Counted from the first letter of the stretch, positions 7,530-16,068 are shown. The stretch is DNA of 59,603 bases from an uncultured Clostridia bacterium (GCA_945949385.1 CAMFEL010000001.1:1-59603); one strand, 5' to 3'. The notes: a model not told the origin generated them from the sequence alone. Numbers and translations are program-made.

Positions 7530-9537
7530 AAAATTTTCTCTGAAAAAATTCCTGTTGCTGCCGCCCGTTTTCTCGGCGGCAGCGTCGGTTATAATGACTG
7601 TTGTCGTCGAGTCGCTGTCGCGGCACGACTTTTTCGGCGGTTTTAAGTTTATTTACGAGCATCCGCAGTTCTTTATACTGAACTGCCTCATAATCTTTGC
7701 CGCCATGTCGCTTACATATTTCTCACCCAAACGCTTCTTTACGCAGTTTATGGTGCTGTTCGTGTTTTTCGCCTTGGGAGTTACGAATTTCGTATTGCTG
7801 TTTACGAGGACTCAGCCCTTTGAAGCCGTGGATATATCTATCCTGCGCACGGGCATTTCCATCGTAAACGTATATCTCAATACCTTTGAGATTATCCTTA
7901 TCATCGCCGCTGTCGTTCTGTCTGTAGCAGGGCTTGTGCTCCTTTGCATAAAAACGAAAAAACATCCGGTACAAATACGCTATACCGCTGTTTTTGCTCT
8001 CATTTCCGTTGCTGTCTGCGCCGCCTGTATTACATTTTACTCCGTATTCGGGCTTATACCCTCAAATCTCGGCGACGCTAACGACGCTTACGAAAAATAC
8101 GGCTTTACATACTGCTTTGCCAGAAGCATTTTCGACAGAGGTATTTCCGAGCCGGAGGATTATTCGGAAGCGACGGTTGAAGAAATTCTGGAATCCGTGG
8201 GAAGCGACAGGACGGACAAGCCTAAGACAAAGCCCAATATTATAATGATACAGCTTGAAAGCTTTATGGATCCGTCATATTTCAAAAATATTGAATTTGA
8301 AACAGACCCCGTACCCAATTACATCCGCCTGAAAGAAGAAGGTCTTTCCGGACTTATGAGCGTTCCCAATGTAGGAAGCGGCACCGCCAACACGGAGTTT
8401 GAGGTGCTTACGGGTATGTGCCTTGACTATTTCGGCACGGGAGAATACCCGTATAAGACCATACTTCAGTCACGCAACTGCGAAACGGTGTGCTACAATC
8501 TCGGAGAACTCGGATATTCCTCCCACGCCTTTCATAACCATACCGGAACATTTTATAACAGAAATACCGCCTATAAAAATTTGGGTTTTGACACCTTTAC
8601 TCCCGTGGAATATATGAATTCCTACGAAACAAATCCTCTCGGCTGGGTAAAAGATTATGTACTTACGGAACAGACAATCGACGCTCTTGACTCAACAGAG
8701 GGACGGGATTTCGTGTTTGCCGTCACCGTGCAGGGACACGGTAAATATCCGGAAACGCCCGTAGACGGGGAAAAGCTAATTAAAGCCGAATTTGACGGTG
8801 AATACAGCGAAGGCTATATTCATCAGATGGAATACTACGCTTATCAGCTTTGGGAAACTGACGATTTTCTCGGTCGACTTATAAATCAGCTTGAAGACTA
8901 CGGCGAAAAATGCGTAGTGGTAGCATACGGCGACCATCAGCCCAGCCTTGAATATACGGCGGATGATATTTCGCTTCCGGACAAGCACGCCGTCGAATAT
9001 GTTGTGTGGGCAAATTTCGATATGGGACTTACTGCGGGTGAGAGACACGATCTTGAATCATATCAGTTAAGCGCATATGTGCTTTCAAGACTTGGAATAA
9101 ACAACGGAACTATAACAAAGCTGCATCAGAATTACTACGTAAACGACGATTATCAGCGCGCACTGGAAATGCTTCAATACGATATGCTGTACGGCGAATC
9201 ATACGGCAGCGAGGACAAGTATATATCGCCGGAGATGAAAATGGGAGTACACGATATCAGCGTAAACGATGTAAATATAATAGGTGAAGACACATATATT
9301 ATTGGGCGCGGCTTTACGCAGGCAAGTAATGTAAAAATCAACGGTCGGGGCGCCGAGAGCATTTATATTTCCGACAGCGTTCTTCTGCTGCGGGACAGAG
9401 TGCTTCAGGACGGCGACTCCGTGAGCATTCATCAGATAACCAACGACTTTGTGGAGCTCGGATGCTCGGAAGAGTACATATACTATATAGACGAACACGC
9501 GGACGCACCTATCAACAGTTATGACACAGAAGATTAA
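7510..9537 (+). CDS. LTA synthase family phosphoglycerol transferase
   Basis: 675 residues; membrane enzyme of the alkaline-phosphatase/sulfatase superfamily that transfers glycerol phosphate from phosphatidylglycerol to a glycolipid or growing polymer on the outer face. About five N-terminal membrane helices (to residue 180) precede the extracellular catalytic domain. That domain shows NIIMIQLESFMD (metal-binding Glu), SGTANTEFEVLTG with the likely nucleophilic Thr at about 292, HNHTGTFYNRN, and VAYGDHQPSL (Asp and His metal ligands). After the catalytic fold, near residue 570, about 100 residues remain with a beta-rich look. ATG at 7510 is preferred over TTG at 7501 because AAAGG lies 11 bases before it. 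It overlaps the MFS gene. Confidence 0.9.
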   Translation: MKFKDSKKFSLKKFLLLPPVFSAAASVIMTVVVESLSRHDFFGGFKFIYEHPQFFILNCLIIFAAMSLTYFSPKRFFTQFMVLFVFFALGVTNFVLLFTRTQPFEAVDISILRTGISIVNVYLNTFEIILIIAAVVLSVAGLVLLCIKTKKHPVQIRYTAVFALISVAVCAACITFYSVFGLIPSNLGDANDAYEKYGFTYCFARSIFDRGISEPEDYSEATVEEILESVGSDRTDKPKTKPNIIMIQLESFMDPSYFKNIEFETDPVPNYIRLKEEGLSGLMSVPNVGSGTANTEFEVLTGMCLDYFGTGEYPYKTILQSRNCETVCYNLGELGYSSHAFHNHTGTFYNRNTAYKNLGFDTFTPVEYMNSYETNPLGWVKDYVLTEQTIDALDSTEGRDFVFAVTVQGHGKYPETPVDGEKLIKAEFDGEYSEGYIHQMEYYAYQLWETDDFLGRLINQLEDYGEKCVVVAYGDHQPSLEYTADDISLPDKHAVEYVVWANFDMGLTAGERHDLESYQLSAYVLSRLGINNGTITKLHQNYYVNDDYQRALEMLQYDMLYGESYGSEDKYISPEMKMGVHDISVNDVNIIGEDTYIIGRGFTQASNVKINGRGAESIYISDSVLLLRDRVLQDGDSVSIHQITNDFVELGCSEEYIYYIDEHADAPINSYDTED

Positions 9538-9544
9538 AAATAGC

Positions 9545-9570
9545 AAAAAACTGCCCACGGGCAGTTTTTT
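9545..9570. terminator. Bidirectional intrinsic terminator
   Basis: AAAAAACTGCCC, a two-base AC turn, then GGGCAGTTTTTT, seven bases after the LTA-synthase-like stop. The A-run on one side and T-run on the other let it serve both this gene and the converging sigF operon. Confidence 0.9.
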
Positions 9571-9583
9571 GTTTACCTAACAA

Positions 9584-10303
9584 CTACACAATATCGCGTC
9601 GCAGCGCCGCAATTATCTTTTTTTCCTCGCGGGAGATCTTCACCTGCGACAGTCCCAGTATATCCGCCACCTGCTGCTGCGACATATCCCTGAAATAACG
9701 GAGAATTATAATCCGCCGCGACTGTTCATCCAGCTTTGACATTGCCTCTGACAAAGCTATACGCTCCACTGTATGCTCAAGAGAAGCGGAGCTGTCCTCC
9801 ACCGTGCCCTCCACGGTAAAATCCCCGTCGTCACCTATGGGCTCTGACAGAGATGCTACGGGGCGGGAGGAATCAAGAGCCTCTCTGACCGCGTCAAGGT
9901 CAATTCCCGTAAGCTGTGAAAGCTCCTCCATGTGCGGCTCTCTGCCGTGCTGCTCCATAAATTTTTCCCGACAGCGCAAGAGAACAGCGCAGTTGCGCTT
10001 GTTCTCACGGCTCACCTTTATAAGTCCGTCATCGCGCAGAAACTTGCGTATTTCTCCCACTATGAGAGGTACCGCATAAGTGGAAAAGGCAGTACCGCGC
10101 TTTGTATCAAAGGTACGGATCGCTTTTAGCATACCCATCAGCGCTATCTGAATAAGATCCTCATTTTCCACACCACGCCCCTGAAACCGACGTGCAAGGG
10201 AAGCGGCAAGGGCATAATTGGTTTTTATCAGCTCTTCCGTGGCGTTGCTGTCTCCGCTCTGAGACAGTTCTATGTTTGCAAGATTATCACTGTATGAGTT
10301 CAC
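9584..10303 (-). CDS. sigF: RNA polymerase sporulation sigma factor SigF
   Basis: 239 residues, sigma-70 group 3. Region 2 (ENEDLIQIALMGMLKAIRTFD and GTAFSTYAVPLIVGEIRKFLRD), region 3 and region 4 (SQQQVADILGLSQVKISREEKKI) are all present. SigF is the first forespore-specific sigma factor and is held inactive by SpoIIAB. It is last in spoIIAA-spoIIAB-sigF, which fixes its identity as SigF and not SigG. The start codon is GTG (complement of 10301-10303), nine bases after an AGGAGGGA ribosome site; no ATG fits that site. It is separated from spoIIAB by 15 bp. Confidence 0.95.
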   Translation of the reverse strand: MNSYSDNLANIELSQSGDSNATEELIKTNYALAASLARRFQGRGVENEDLIQIALMGMLKAIRTFDTKRGTAFSTYAVPLIVGEIRKFLRDDGLIKVSRENKRNCAVLLRCREKFMEQHGREPHMEELSQLTGIDLDAVREALDSSRPVASLSEPIGDDGDFTVEGTVEDSSASLEHTVERIALSEAMSKLDEQSRRIIILRYFRDMSQQQVADILGLSQVKISREEKKIIAALRRDIV

Positions 10304-10318
10304 TCATTTCACTCCCTC

Positions 10319-10777
10319 CTATGTATCGGAGCGAAGGGAGGACAGTTTTTTCGTAAGCGTCACTTTCGTGCCTTTTCCCCTGCGGCTTATGACGCGAACG
10401 CCGTCGGTGAAATTCTCCATAACCGTAAAGCCCATGCCGCTGCGCTCACCGTCGGGGTCAGTGGTAAACAGAGGCTGCATGGCTTCTTCTATGTTATCTA
10501 TTCCGCAGCCCTTGTCACGGATCTCAATGCGCACGCTTCTGTCGGAATAAGCCTTCATTGTCATATACACCGTGCCGACGGTATTTTTGTAAGCGTGAAC
10601 CGTGCAGTTTGTAACAGCCTCCGACACGGCGCATTTCATATCCGCAAGCTCCGATACCGTGGGGTCAAGCTGAGTCATAAACGCCGACGCCAGAGAGCGG
10701 GCGAGAGATTCATTGCGAGACAGTGATTCAAAGCTTACTTTAAGGGTGTTTTCACAACTTTTTTCTTTACTTTTCAT
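10319..10777 (-). CDS. spoIIAB: Anti-sigma F factor / SpoIIAA kinase
   Basis: 152 residues of the GHKL ATPase fold. The N-box is ISEAVTNCTVHAYKN (after MKCAV) with its Glu and Asn, and the G1 box is RDKGCGIDN. GERSGMGFTVMENF forms the ATP lid, and GKGTKVTLTKKL the last strand. SpoIIAB binds SigF with ATP and phosphorylates SpoIIAA. Gene order and spacing match the B. subtilis operon. Start ATG at 10777 follows GAAAGGCGC; no overlap with spoIIAA. Confidence 0.95.
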   Translation of the reverse strand: MKSKEKSCENTLKVSFESLSRNESLARSLASAFMTQLDPTVSELADMKCAVSEAVTNCTVHAYKNTVGTVYMTMKAYSDRSVRIEIRDKGCGIDNIEEAMQPLFTTDPDGERSGMGFTVMENFTDGVRVISRRGKGTKVTLTKKLSSLRSDT

Positions 10778-10782
10778 TATTT

Positions 10783-11142
10783 TTATCCGCGCCTTTCCGT
10801 TTTTTCTGTATTTGAGTTTTCCTCTCCGTATTTTATTATGCGTTCAAGTCCCGCCATATCGAACATTCGCTTTACGGCGGGAGCGGTGCGGGGGACGGAA
10901 AACCCGATACCGTATTCACGTGCTTTCTGATACCTGCCCAGCACAACGCCCAGACCGGAGCTGTCCATAAAGGTAACGCCCCCCATATCGATTACAAGCT
11001 CCGAGGGGGATTCATCTCTGAGCCGCTTGTCTATCTCCTCACGGATGCTTTTTGCCGAATGGTGATCTATCTCGCCCCGAATAGTACATTTCAGCACGCC
11101 TCGGCTTTGGGAAAAATATGCGTCCGCGCTTTTGAATTCCAT
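10783..11142 (-). CDS. spoIIAA: Anti-sigma F factor antagonist
   Basis: 119 residues with a single STAS domain. The phosphorylation loop is FMDSSGLGVVLGRY; its first Ser (residue 61 from the chosen start) aligns with Ser58 of B. subtilis SpoIIAA. GEIDHHSAKSIREEID and AVKRMFDMAGLERII also match the family. Unphosphorylated protein releases SigF from SpoIIAB in the forespore. An in-frame ATG at 11151 lies one base from the AAAGGA site, too close to be used. The ATG at 11142 lies at normal spacing, so I start there. First gene of the operon. Confidence 0.94.
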   Translation of the reverse strand: MEFKSADAYFSQSRGVLKCTIRGEIDHHSAKSIREEIDKRLRDESPSELVIDMGGVTFMDSSGLGVVLGRYQKAREYGIGFSVPRTAPAVKRMFDMAGLERIIKYGEENSNTEKTERRG

Positions 11143-11179
11143 ATGCTTCATTCCTTTCGTTTGCTTGTGGTTATTATTC

Positions 11180-11208
11180 TATATATAACGGTGTGCGATT
11201 TTTGTCAA
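11180..11208 (-). promoter_or_regulatory. Promoter of the spoIIA operon (sigma-A-like), with Spo0A-box-like overlap
   Basis: On the minus strand TTGACA (complement of 11203-11208), a 17-bp spacer and TATATA (complement of 11180-11185) lie 38 bp before the spoIIAA start. The opposite strand of the -35 reads TTGTCAAA, one base from the 0A-box TTGTCGAA. A GAAT just downstream of the -10 could belong to a sigma-H element, but no AGGA-type -35 is at the right distance. Confidence 0.55.
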
Positions 11209-11264
11209 AGCGGGAGACAAGTTAAAATTTTTCGTTGACGGGGAATGGCAGAAAGGTAAATACT

Positions 11265-12488
11265 ATGTCACAGCTTACGGGAGCCGCCGTAGTCGGTCAG
11301 TCCGGAGGACCCACAGCGGCTATAAACGCCACTCTTGCCGGAGTCATTAAAGGAGTAATGGGTAAAGAATGTATAACAAAGCTTTACGGAATGCGCAACG
11401 GCATCGAGGGCTTTATGCGAGAAGACCTTACAGATCTTTCGGAGTTCTTTGGAAACGCACCGGAAAAGCTGGACACTCTGTGCGCAACTCCCGCCGCGGC
11501 ACTTGGCTCCTGCAGAAAAAAACTGCCCGAAGCGTCGGACAGAGAGTTTTACGAAAAACTGATCGCTCTTTTCAAAAAATATGACATCCGCTATTTCTTC
11601 TATATAGGCGGAAACGACTCCATGGATACGGTAGCAAAGCTTACCGCATATCTCATGGACAGCGATTGGGAAATGCGCGTCGTAGGCGTTCCCAAGACGA
11701 TTGACAACGACCTTGCGGGCACAGACCATACCCCGGGCTACGGCAGCGCCGCAAAGTATATTGCCGCCACTGTTTCCGAAATAATCCGCGATACCGCAGT
11801 ATATACGGTAAAAGCAGTTACCATAGTTGAAATCATGGGACGTGACGCAGGCTGGCTCACCGCAGCGGCAGGACTTATGCGTGCCGCAAATATGCCCGCT
11901 CCCGACCTTATATATTTGCCCGAGGTGCCTTTCAGCTTTGACAGATTTCTTGAAGATGTAAAAGCCGCCCTCAGTGTTCATCCCAATGTTGTAGTGGCGG
12001 TATCAGAGGGTGTGCGCGACGAAAACGGCAGATATGCAGGTGAGGGCGCTCAAAGCGGCGCCGCGGATGTTTTCGGCCATAAATACCTGTCCGGCACCGG
12101 AAAGGCTCTGGAGCTTTATATAAAAGAAAAACTGGGCTGCAAGGTGCGCAGCGTAGAACTTAATCTACCTCAGCGCTGTGCCGCTCATCTTCAGTCCGCC
12201 ACCGATATAAAAGAATCTCTCGGAGTGGGAGCCGCCGCAGTTAACGCCGCAGTTGACGGTGCAAGCGGATGTATGATGGCAATGGAGAGAAGCGGAGAAT
12301 ACGATATAAGCTTCGTTGCCAAAGACATATCCGGCATTGCAAACGCCGTAAGAAGCGTGCCGAGAGAAATGATAAACGGGCGCGGCAACAATGTTACCGA
12401 CCGATGTCTTGAATATATTCTCCCTCTTATTCAGGGAGAAGTACACAACGAATTCAAAAACGGGCTTCCGGTACACCTTGTACTGTGA
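11265..12488 (+). CDS. pfp: 6-phosphofructokinase, PPi-type
   Basis: 407 residues. GQSGGPTAAINATLAG starts the nucleotide/PPi-binding fold, YIGGNDSMDTV replaces the GGDGS of ATP enzymes, and PKTIDNDLAGTDHTPGYGSA carries the Lys (for PTIDND in ATP-PFK) typical of pyrophosphate-dependent enzymes. The catalytic Asp is in TIDND. MGRDAGWLTA and the PEVPFSF region complete the active site. It should interconvert fructose 6-phosphate and fructose 1,6-bisphosphate with PPi, reversibly. ATG 11265 is chosen because GAAAGG lies 8 bases upstream; a TTG 30 bp earlier has no such site. Divergent from the spoIIA operon. Confidence 0.92.
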   Translation: MSQLTGAAVVGQSGGPTAAINATLAGVIKGVMGKECITKLYGMRNGIEGFMREDLTDLSEFFGNAPEKLDTLCATPAAALGSCRKKLPEASDREFYEKLIALFKKYDIRYFFYIGGNDSMDTVAKLTAYLMDSDWEMRVVGVPKTIDNDLAGTDHTPGYGSAAKYIAATVSEIIRDTAVYTVKAVTIVEIMGRDAGWLTAAAGLMRAANMPAPDLIYLPEVPFSFDRFLEDVKAALSVHPNVVVAVSEGVRDENGRYAGEGAQSGAADVFGHKYLSGTGKALELYIKEKLGCKVRSVELNLPQRCAAHLQSATDIKESLGVGAAAVNAAVDGASGCMMAMERSGEYDISFVAKDISGIANAVRSVPREMINGRGNNVTDRCLEYILPLIQGEVHNEFKNGLPVHLVL

Positions 12489-12556
12489 AACGCCTGCTTA
12501 ATGCGCTCAATATCAGCTTTCAGGCTGAATAATAAATAATATAAGGAGAAACCAAA

Positions 12557-13705
12557 ATGGCAAGCAGAATCGTACTTAACACAATTTCCTACCACGGACA
12601 CGGTGCCGTTGAAAACATCGTACCCGAGCTAAAATCCAGAGGCTATAAAAAGGCCTTTGTGTGCACCGACCCCGATCTTATAAAGTTCGGCGTTGCGGCA
12701 AAGGTTACCGACCTTCTTGACCGCGAAGGATTTCCTTATGAGGTATACAGCAATATTAAGGCAAACCCCACTATTGAAAATGTTCAGTCCGGAGTCGAGG
12801 CGTTCAGGAAAGCCGATACCGATTGCATCGTAGCTATCGGCGGCGGAAGCGCAATGGATACCGCCAAGGCAATCGGAATTATAGTAAACAATCCCGAGTT
12901 TGCCGATGTCAGAAGCCTTGAGGGCGTTGCTCCCACAAAAAAACACGCGGTATTTACCATAGCAGTACCCACAACCGCAGGTACTGCTGCCGAGGTTACA
13001 ATCAACTATGTTATTACCGATGTTGAGAAAAAGCGCAAATTCGTTTGCGTTGACACCAATGACATTCCCGAAATCGCCGTTGTCGACCCCGATATGATGG
13101 CATCCATGCCCAAGGGACTTACTGCGGCTACCGGTATGGATGCACTGACCCACGCTATTGAAGGCTATATTACAAAGGGCGCGTGCACCATTTCCGATAT
13201 GTTCCATCTTGAAGCAATCCGCCTTATTTCCGAAAATCTGCGCGCAGCCGTTAGAAACGAGCCCGACGGACGCGAGGGCATGGCTCTCGGTCAGTACATT
13301 GCCGGAATGGGATTTTCCAATGTAGGACTGGGTATCGTTCACAGTATGGCGCACGGACTCAGCGCGCTTTACGACACTCCTCACGGCGTAGCTTGCGCTA
13401 TTATCCTGCCTACGGGTCTTGAGTACAACAAAGGCGAGGCAGGCAAGCGTTACAGAGCAGTCGGACGTGCTATGGGAGTTGAAGGGATTGACGCCATGAG
13501 CGATGCTGAAGCCGCTGACGCTACTATCGCTGCCGTTAAGAAGCTGTCCGCTGATGTGGGAATTCCCGCAGACCTTAAGGGAATTCTGAAAGAAGAGGAT
13601 GTTGCATTCCTGGCGGAAAGCGCATATGCGGACGCCTGCCGTCCCGGAAATCCCCGCAACACCAGCGTCGGGGAGATCGCCGAGCTGTACCGCAGCCTTA
13701 TGTGA
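12557..13705 (+). CDS. Iron-containing alcohol dehydrogenase (FucO-like)
   Basis: 382 residues, group III metal-dependent alcohol dehydrogenase. The NAD-binding half has AIGGGSAMDTAKAIGI and PTTAGTAAEVT. The metal site is visible as DALTHAIEGY (Asp and His), and HSMAHGLSALYDTPHG with two more His. Overall it most resembles lactaldehyde reductase/1,2-propanediol oxidoreductase (FucO), which reduces aldehydes with NADH during fermentation. The exact substrate is not certain. It lies 68 bp after the phosphofructokinase with its own AAGGAG site, and a strong terminator follows. Confidence 0.9.
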   Translation: MASRIVLNTISYHGHGAVENIVPELKSRGYKKAFVCTDPDLIKFGVAAKVTDLLDREGFPYEVYSNIKANPTIENVQSGVEAFRKADTDCIVAIGGGSAMDTAKAIGIIVNNPEFADVRSLEGVAPTKKHAVFTIAVPTTAGTAAEVTINYVITDVEKKRKFVCVDTNDIPEIAVVDPDMMASMPKGLTAATGMDALTHAIEGYITKGACTISDMFHLEAIRLISENLRAAVRNEPDGREGMALGQYIAGMGFSNVGLGIVHSMAHGLSALYDTPHGVACAIILPTGLEYNKGEAGKRYRAVGRAMGVEGIDAMSDAEAADATIAAVKKLSADVGIPADLKGILKEEDVAFLAESAYADACRPGNPRNTSVGEIAELYRSLM

Positions 13706-13721
13706 TTTGAAATTTGTCCTA

Positions 13722-13760
13722 ACAAAAAACGCGGTCGGTCGCTCCGATCGCGTTTTTTGT
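13722..13760. terminator. Intrinsic terminator after the alcohol dehydrogenase
   Basis: A 16-bp stem, ACAAAAAACGCGGTCG paired with CGATCGCGTTTTTTGT (one G-T pair), around a 7-base loop. Runs of A and T on the two sides make it usable in both directions, and genes converge here. Confidence 0.9.
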
Positions 13761-13769
13761 TCCTGTTTT

Positions 13770-13982
13770 TTATCTCGCCATATCCGCAAGGTTCTGCATA
13801 ACAGTCGCTACCGTGTCCATGGCGCTTGCCGCCTTTTCACGCAGACACTCGGGCTTTTTGCGGTGCTGAGGCTTTTTCGACTTCATCATCACCGCCGCCG
13901 CTGTACCGATTGCGCTGCCGATAACCATGCCGCCGGCTATATATTTTGCAAGGCAAAGCATCTGAGGGTTGTTTTTATGCAT
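13770..13982 (-). CDS. Small membrane protein, unknown function
   Basis: 70 residues from ATG at 13982, ten bases after GAAAGG. An earlier in-frame ATG at 14000 lacks a ribosome site. A hydrophobic glycine-rich stretch (AKYIAGGMVIGSAIGTAAAVMM, about residues 12-33) is followed by a basic segment (KSKKPQHRKKPECLREKA) and an amphipathic tail. This layout resembles YtxH-like or other small glycine-zipper membrane proteins of Firmicutes, but no known motif settles it. It converges with the alcohol dehydrogenase gene. Confidence 0.6.
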   Translation of the reverse strand: MHKNNPQMLCLAKYIAGGMVIGSAIGTAAAVMMKSKKPQHRKKPECLREKAASAMDTVATVMQNLADMAR

Positions 13983-14065
13983 ATTCGTCCGACCTTTCAT
14001 ATTACTGTAATTTGCTTTACATTAATATTATTGGCTCGGTGAATTTAATTATATATGCCAAATTT

Positions 14066-14839
14066 TCAGCGTTTTTCCGTATTTATGATATTTTGGCGAA
14101 GAATTTCATATGCCAGCACGGAGGCGGCAGACGCAGCCGACAGGGAACCTCGGAAATTTCTGCCGTAATCAAGTCGGACAACTATATCAGCCCTCTCCAA
14201 TGTTTTTGCCGATATGCCCCGCTTTTCGCCGCCTACGATCAGAAACAGGGGCAGGGAAAGGTCTGCTGAAAAAGCAGATACGGAATTGCGTATTCCCGCC
14301 GCCGCAACACGCACGCCGTGCGCCTTAAAAAAGCTGCAGGCGTTTTCGGGCTCGCTGATATACATGGGAATAAGCTCCGACGCCCCGGCAGATGCGCGGC
14401 AGACTACTCCCGCAGCGCTCATCCAGCTTCGGGGAGTTAAAATTACCGCGTCTGCACCCGCAGCATAAACGGTGCGCAGAGCATAGCCGAAATTATAGGG
14501 GTCTTCAATGCCGTCAATCATTACATAAAACCCTTTTCCCTCCGGCAGCGGGTCTTGCAGAGGAGCGATTTCACGCTCGCCGCACAAAGCGATTATACCG
14601 CCGTGAGTATTTCCCGTGGTCAGAGGGTCAATTTCATCACCGTCGCATAAGCATATTTCAAAGCCGTCCCTCTCCGAACAGCGCTTCAGAAAAGAGGTTT
14701 CGCGTATCTTCTTTTTCGCTTTTTCTCTGTCAATAAGTACTCTTTCTATTTTTCGGTGCCCGCCGTTTATAACGGCGGAAATTGAAGTCATACCCTCAAA
14801 TACGGTGGACGCCGCCTGTCTCGTTTCTTCTTTTTTCAT
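14066..14839 (-). CDS. TrmH/SpoU family RNA 2'-O-methyltransferase
   Basis: 257 residues. An N-terminal substrate-binding segment (about 1-85, with the TGNTHGGI turn) is followed by the SPOUT knot. Motif 1 is DGIEDPYNFGYALRT, motif 2 LIVGGEKRGIS, motif 3 FRGSLSAASAASVLAYE. It should use SAM to methylate a ribose in rRNA or tRNA. The motif 3 Asn usual in SLNVS is Ser here (SLSAA), and motif 2 reads GGEKRGIS. Close in layout to RlmB-like proteins, but the target nucleotide cannot be named. It lies downstream of prfB beyond a terminator. Confidence 0.85.
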   Translation of the reverse strand: MKKEETRQAASTVFEGMTSISAVINGGHRKIERVLIDREKAKKKIRETSFLKRCSERDGFEICLCDGDEIDPLTTGNTHGGIIALCGEREIAPLQDPLPEGKGFYVMIDGIEDPYNFGYALRTVYAAGADAVILTPRSWMSAAGVVCRASAGASELIPMYISEPENACSFFKAHGVRVAAAGIRNSVSAFSADLSLPLFLIVGGEKRGISAKTLERADIVVRLDYGRNFRGSLSAASAASVLAYEILRQNIINTEKR

Positions 14840-14872
14840 ATTGTACCCGGCTCAGATTCAAAGTATGATCAG

Positions 14873-14901
14873 CAAAAAAGAGGGGGAAACCCTCTCTTTT
14901 G
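14873..14901 (-). terminator. Intrinsic terminator after prfB
   Basis: Reading the minus strand, AAAAGAGAGGG, a TTTCC loop, then CCCTCTTTTTTG, starting just after the prfB stop. Confidence 0.8.
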
Positions 14902-14903
14902 CA

Positions 14904-16016
14904 TCAGTTTTTGTTTGCATTCATTTTCAGATAAGCGTTGATAAAGCCGTCAATATTTCCGTCCATTACGCTTTGAATATTGCCGTCCTCATAACCTGTT
15001 CTCGTATCCTTTGCCAAAGTATAGGGCATAAAGACATAAGAGCGGATCTGGGCGCCCCATTCAATATTGGTTTTGTTGCCCTGAATATCCTCGATACGCT
15101 CAAGCTTTTCCCGCTGTTTTATCTCCATAAGCTTGGATTTCAGCATTTTCATGGCGGTTTCTTTGTTCTGGAGCTGACTGCGCTCCGTCTGACAGCCTAC
15201 CACAATGCCTGTGGGGATATGAACTATACGGATAGCGGAGTCTGTTTTGTTTATATGCTGTCCCCCTGCGCCGCTTGAACGGTGAGCCGTTATTTCAAGA
15301 TCCTCGTCGCGTATCTCGATGGAGTTATCGTCCTCAAATTCGGGAAGCACTTCAACGGAAGCGAAGGATGTGTGCCGTCTGCCCGAACCGTCAAAGGGAG
15401 AAATACGCACCAGGCGGTGTACGCCGTTTTCGCTTTTAAGGTAGCCGTAAGCGTTGAGGCCCTCTATGGTAATGGTAGCGGACTTTATGCCCGCCTCGTC
15501 GCCGTCAAGCCAGTCAATAAGCTTGACCGTGTATCCGTGGCTCTCGCCCCAGCGTGTATACATGCGGTACAGCATCTGCGCCCAGTCCTGAGCCTCGGTG
15601 CCGCCTGCGCCGGGATGGAAAGAGAGAATAGCGTTGTTGTGGTCGTATTCACCGGACAGAAGCACTTCTATGCGCTGTTTTTCTTCTTCTGCTTCTATCT
15701 CTTTTGTTTCGTTCAGTATCTCGTCCTTGAGACTTTCGTCGTTTGCCTCGATAGCAAGCTCGCAAAGCGTTACCGCGTCTTCAAGCTTTGCGCAAAGCTT
15801 TTCGTATCTTTCTATCTTATCTTTTATCTGCTTTGTCTGGCGCAGTATCTTGCCGGAATTTTCCTGATCGTTCCAGAAATCCGGCTCAAGAGCCTTTTTG
15901 TCAAGCTCCTCCGCCTCTTTTTTCAAGTCCTCGATCCTGAGAGCGCTGCCCAGCTCTTTAAGGTCGCTCCTGAAGTTTGTAAGCTTATATTTTGCTTCTT
16001 CAATTTCAATTATCAT
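14904..16016 (-). CDS. prfB: Peptide chain release factor 2, no programmed frameshift
   Basis: 370 residues in one uninterrupted frame. RF2 ends translation at UGA and UAA. The codon-recognition loop RISPFDGSGRRHTS contains the Ser-Pro-Phe tripeptide of RF2, and SSGAGGQHINKTDSAIRI holds the catalytic GGQ. In many bacteria prfB has an in-frame UGA near codon 26 read through by +1 frameshifting. Here the equivalent stretch (FRSDLKELGSALRIEDLKKE) reads straight through, so autoregulation by frameshift is absent. ATG at 16016 follows GAAAGGAACGG. Confidence 0.96.
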   Translation of the reverse strand: MIIEIEEAKYKLTNFRSDLKELGSALRIEDLKKEAEELDKKALEPDFWNDQENSGKILRQTKQIKDKIERYEKLCAKLEDAVTLCELAIEANDESLKDEILNETKEIEAEEEKQRIEVLLSGEYDHNNAILSFHPGAGGTEAQDWAQMLYRMYTRWGESHGYTVKLIDWLDGDEAGIKSATITIEGLNAYGYLKSENGVHRLVRISPFDGSGRRHTSFASVEVLPEFEDDNSIEIRDEDLEITAHRSSGAGGQHINKTDSAIRIVHIPTGIVVGCQTERSQLQNKETAMKMLKSKLMEIKQREKLERIEDIQGNKTNIEWGAQIRSYVFMPYTLAKDTRTGYEDGNIQSVMDGNIDGFINAYLKMNANKN

Positions 16017-16068
16017 TGCAATAACCGTTCCTTTCCTGTTTGCTTATGAGTCCGAAGCGGAATATAAG

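Noticed and set aside
12629..13789. A 386-codon open frame on the minus strand opposite the alcohol dehydrogenase gene
   Set aside because: It is a shadow of the strong GC codon pattern of the real plus-strand gene; its translation has no domain motif and it crosses a terminator.
14904..16016. A programmed +1 frameshift site in prfB
   Set aside because: No in-frame UGA with a CUU-type slippery site was found near codon 26; the gene reads through in one frame.
15282..16049. A 255-codon plus-strand frame antisense to prfB
   Set aside because: The minus strand encodes a complete RF2; the antisense translation is hydrophobic low-complexity without motifs.
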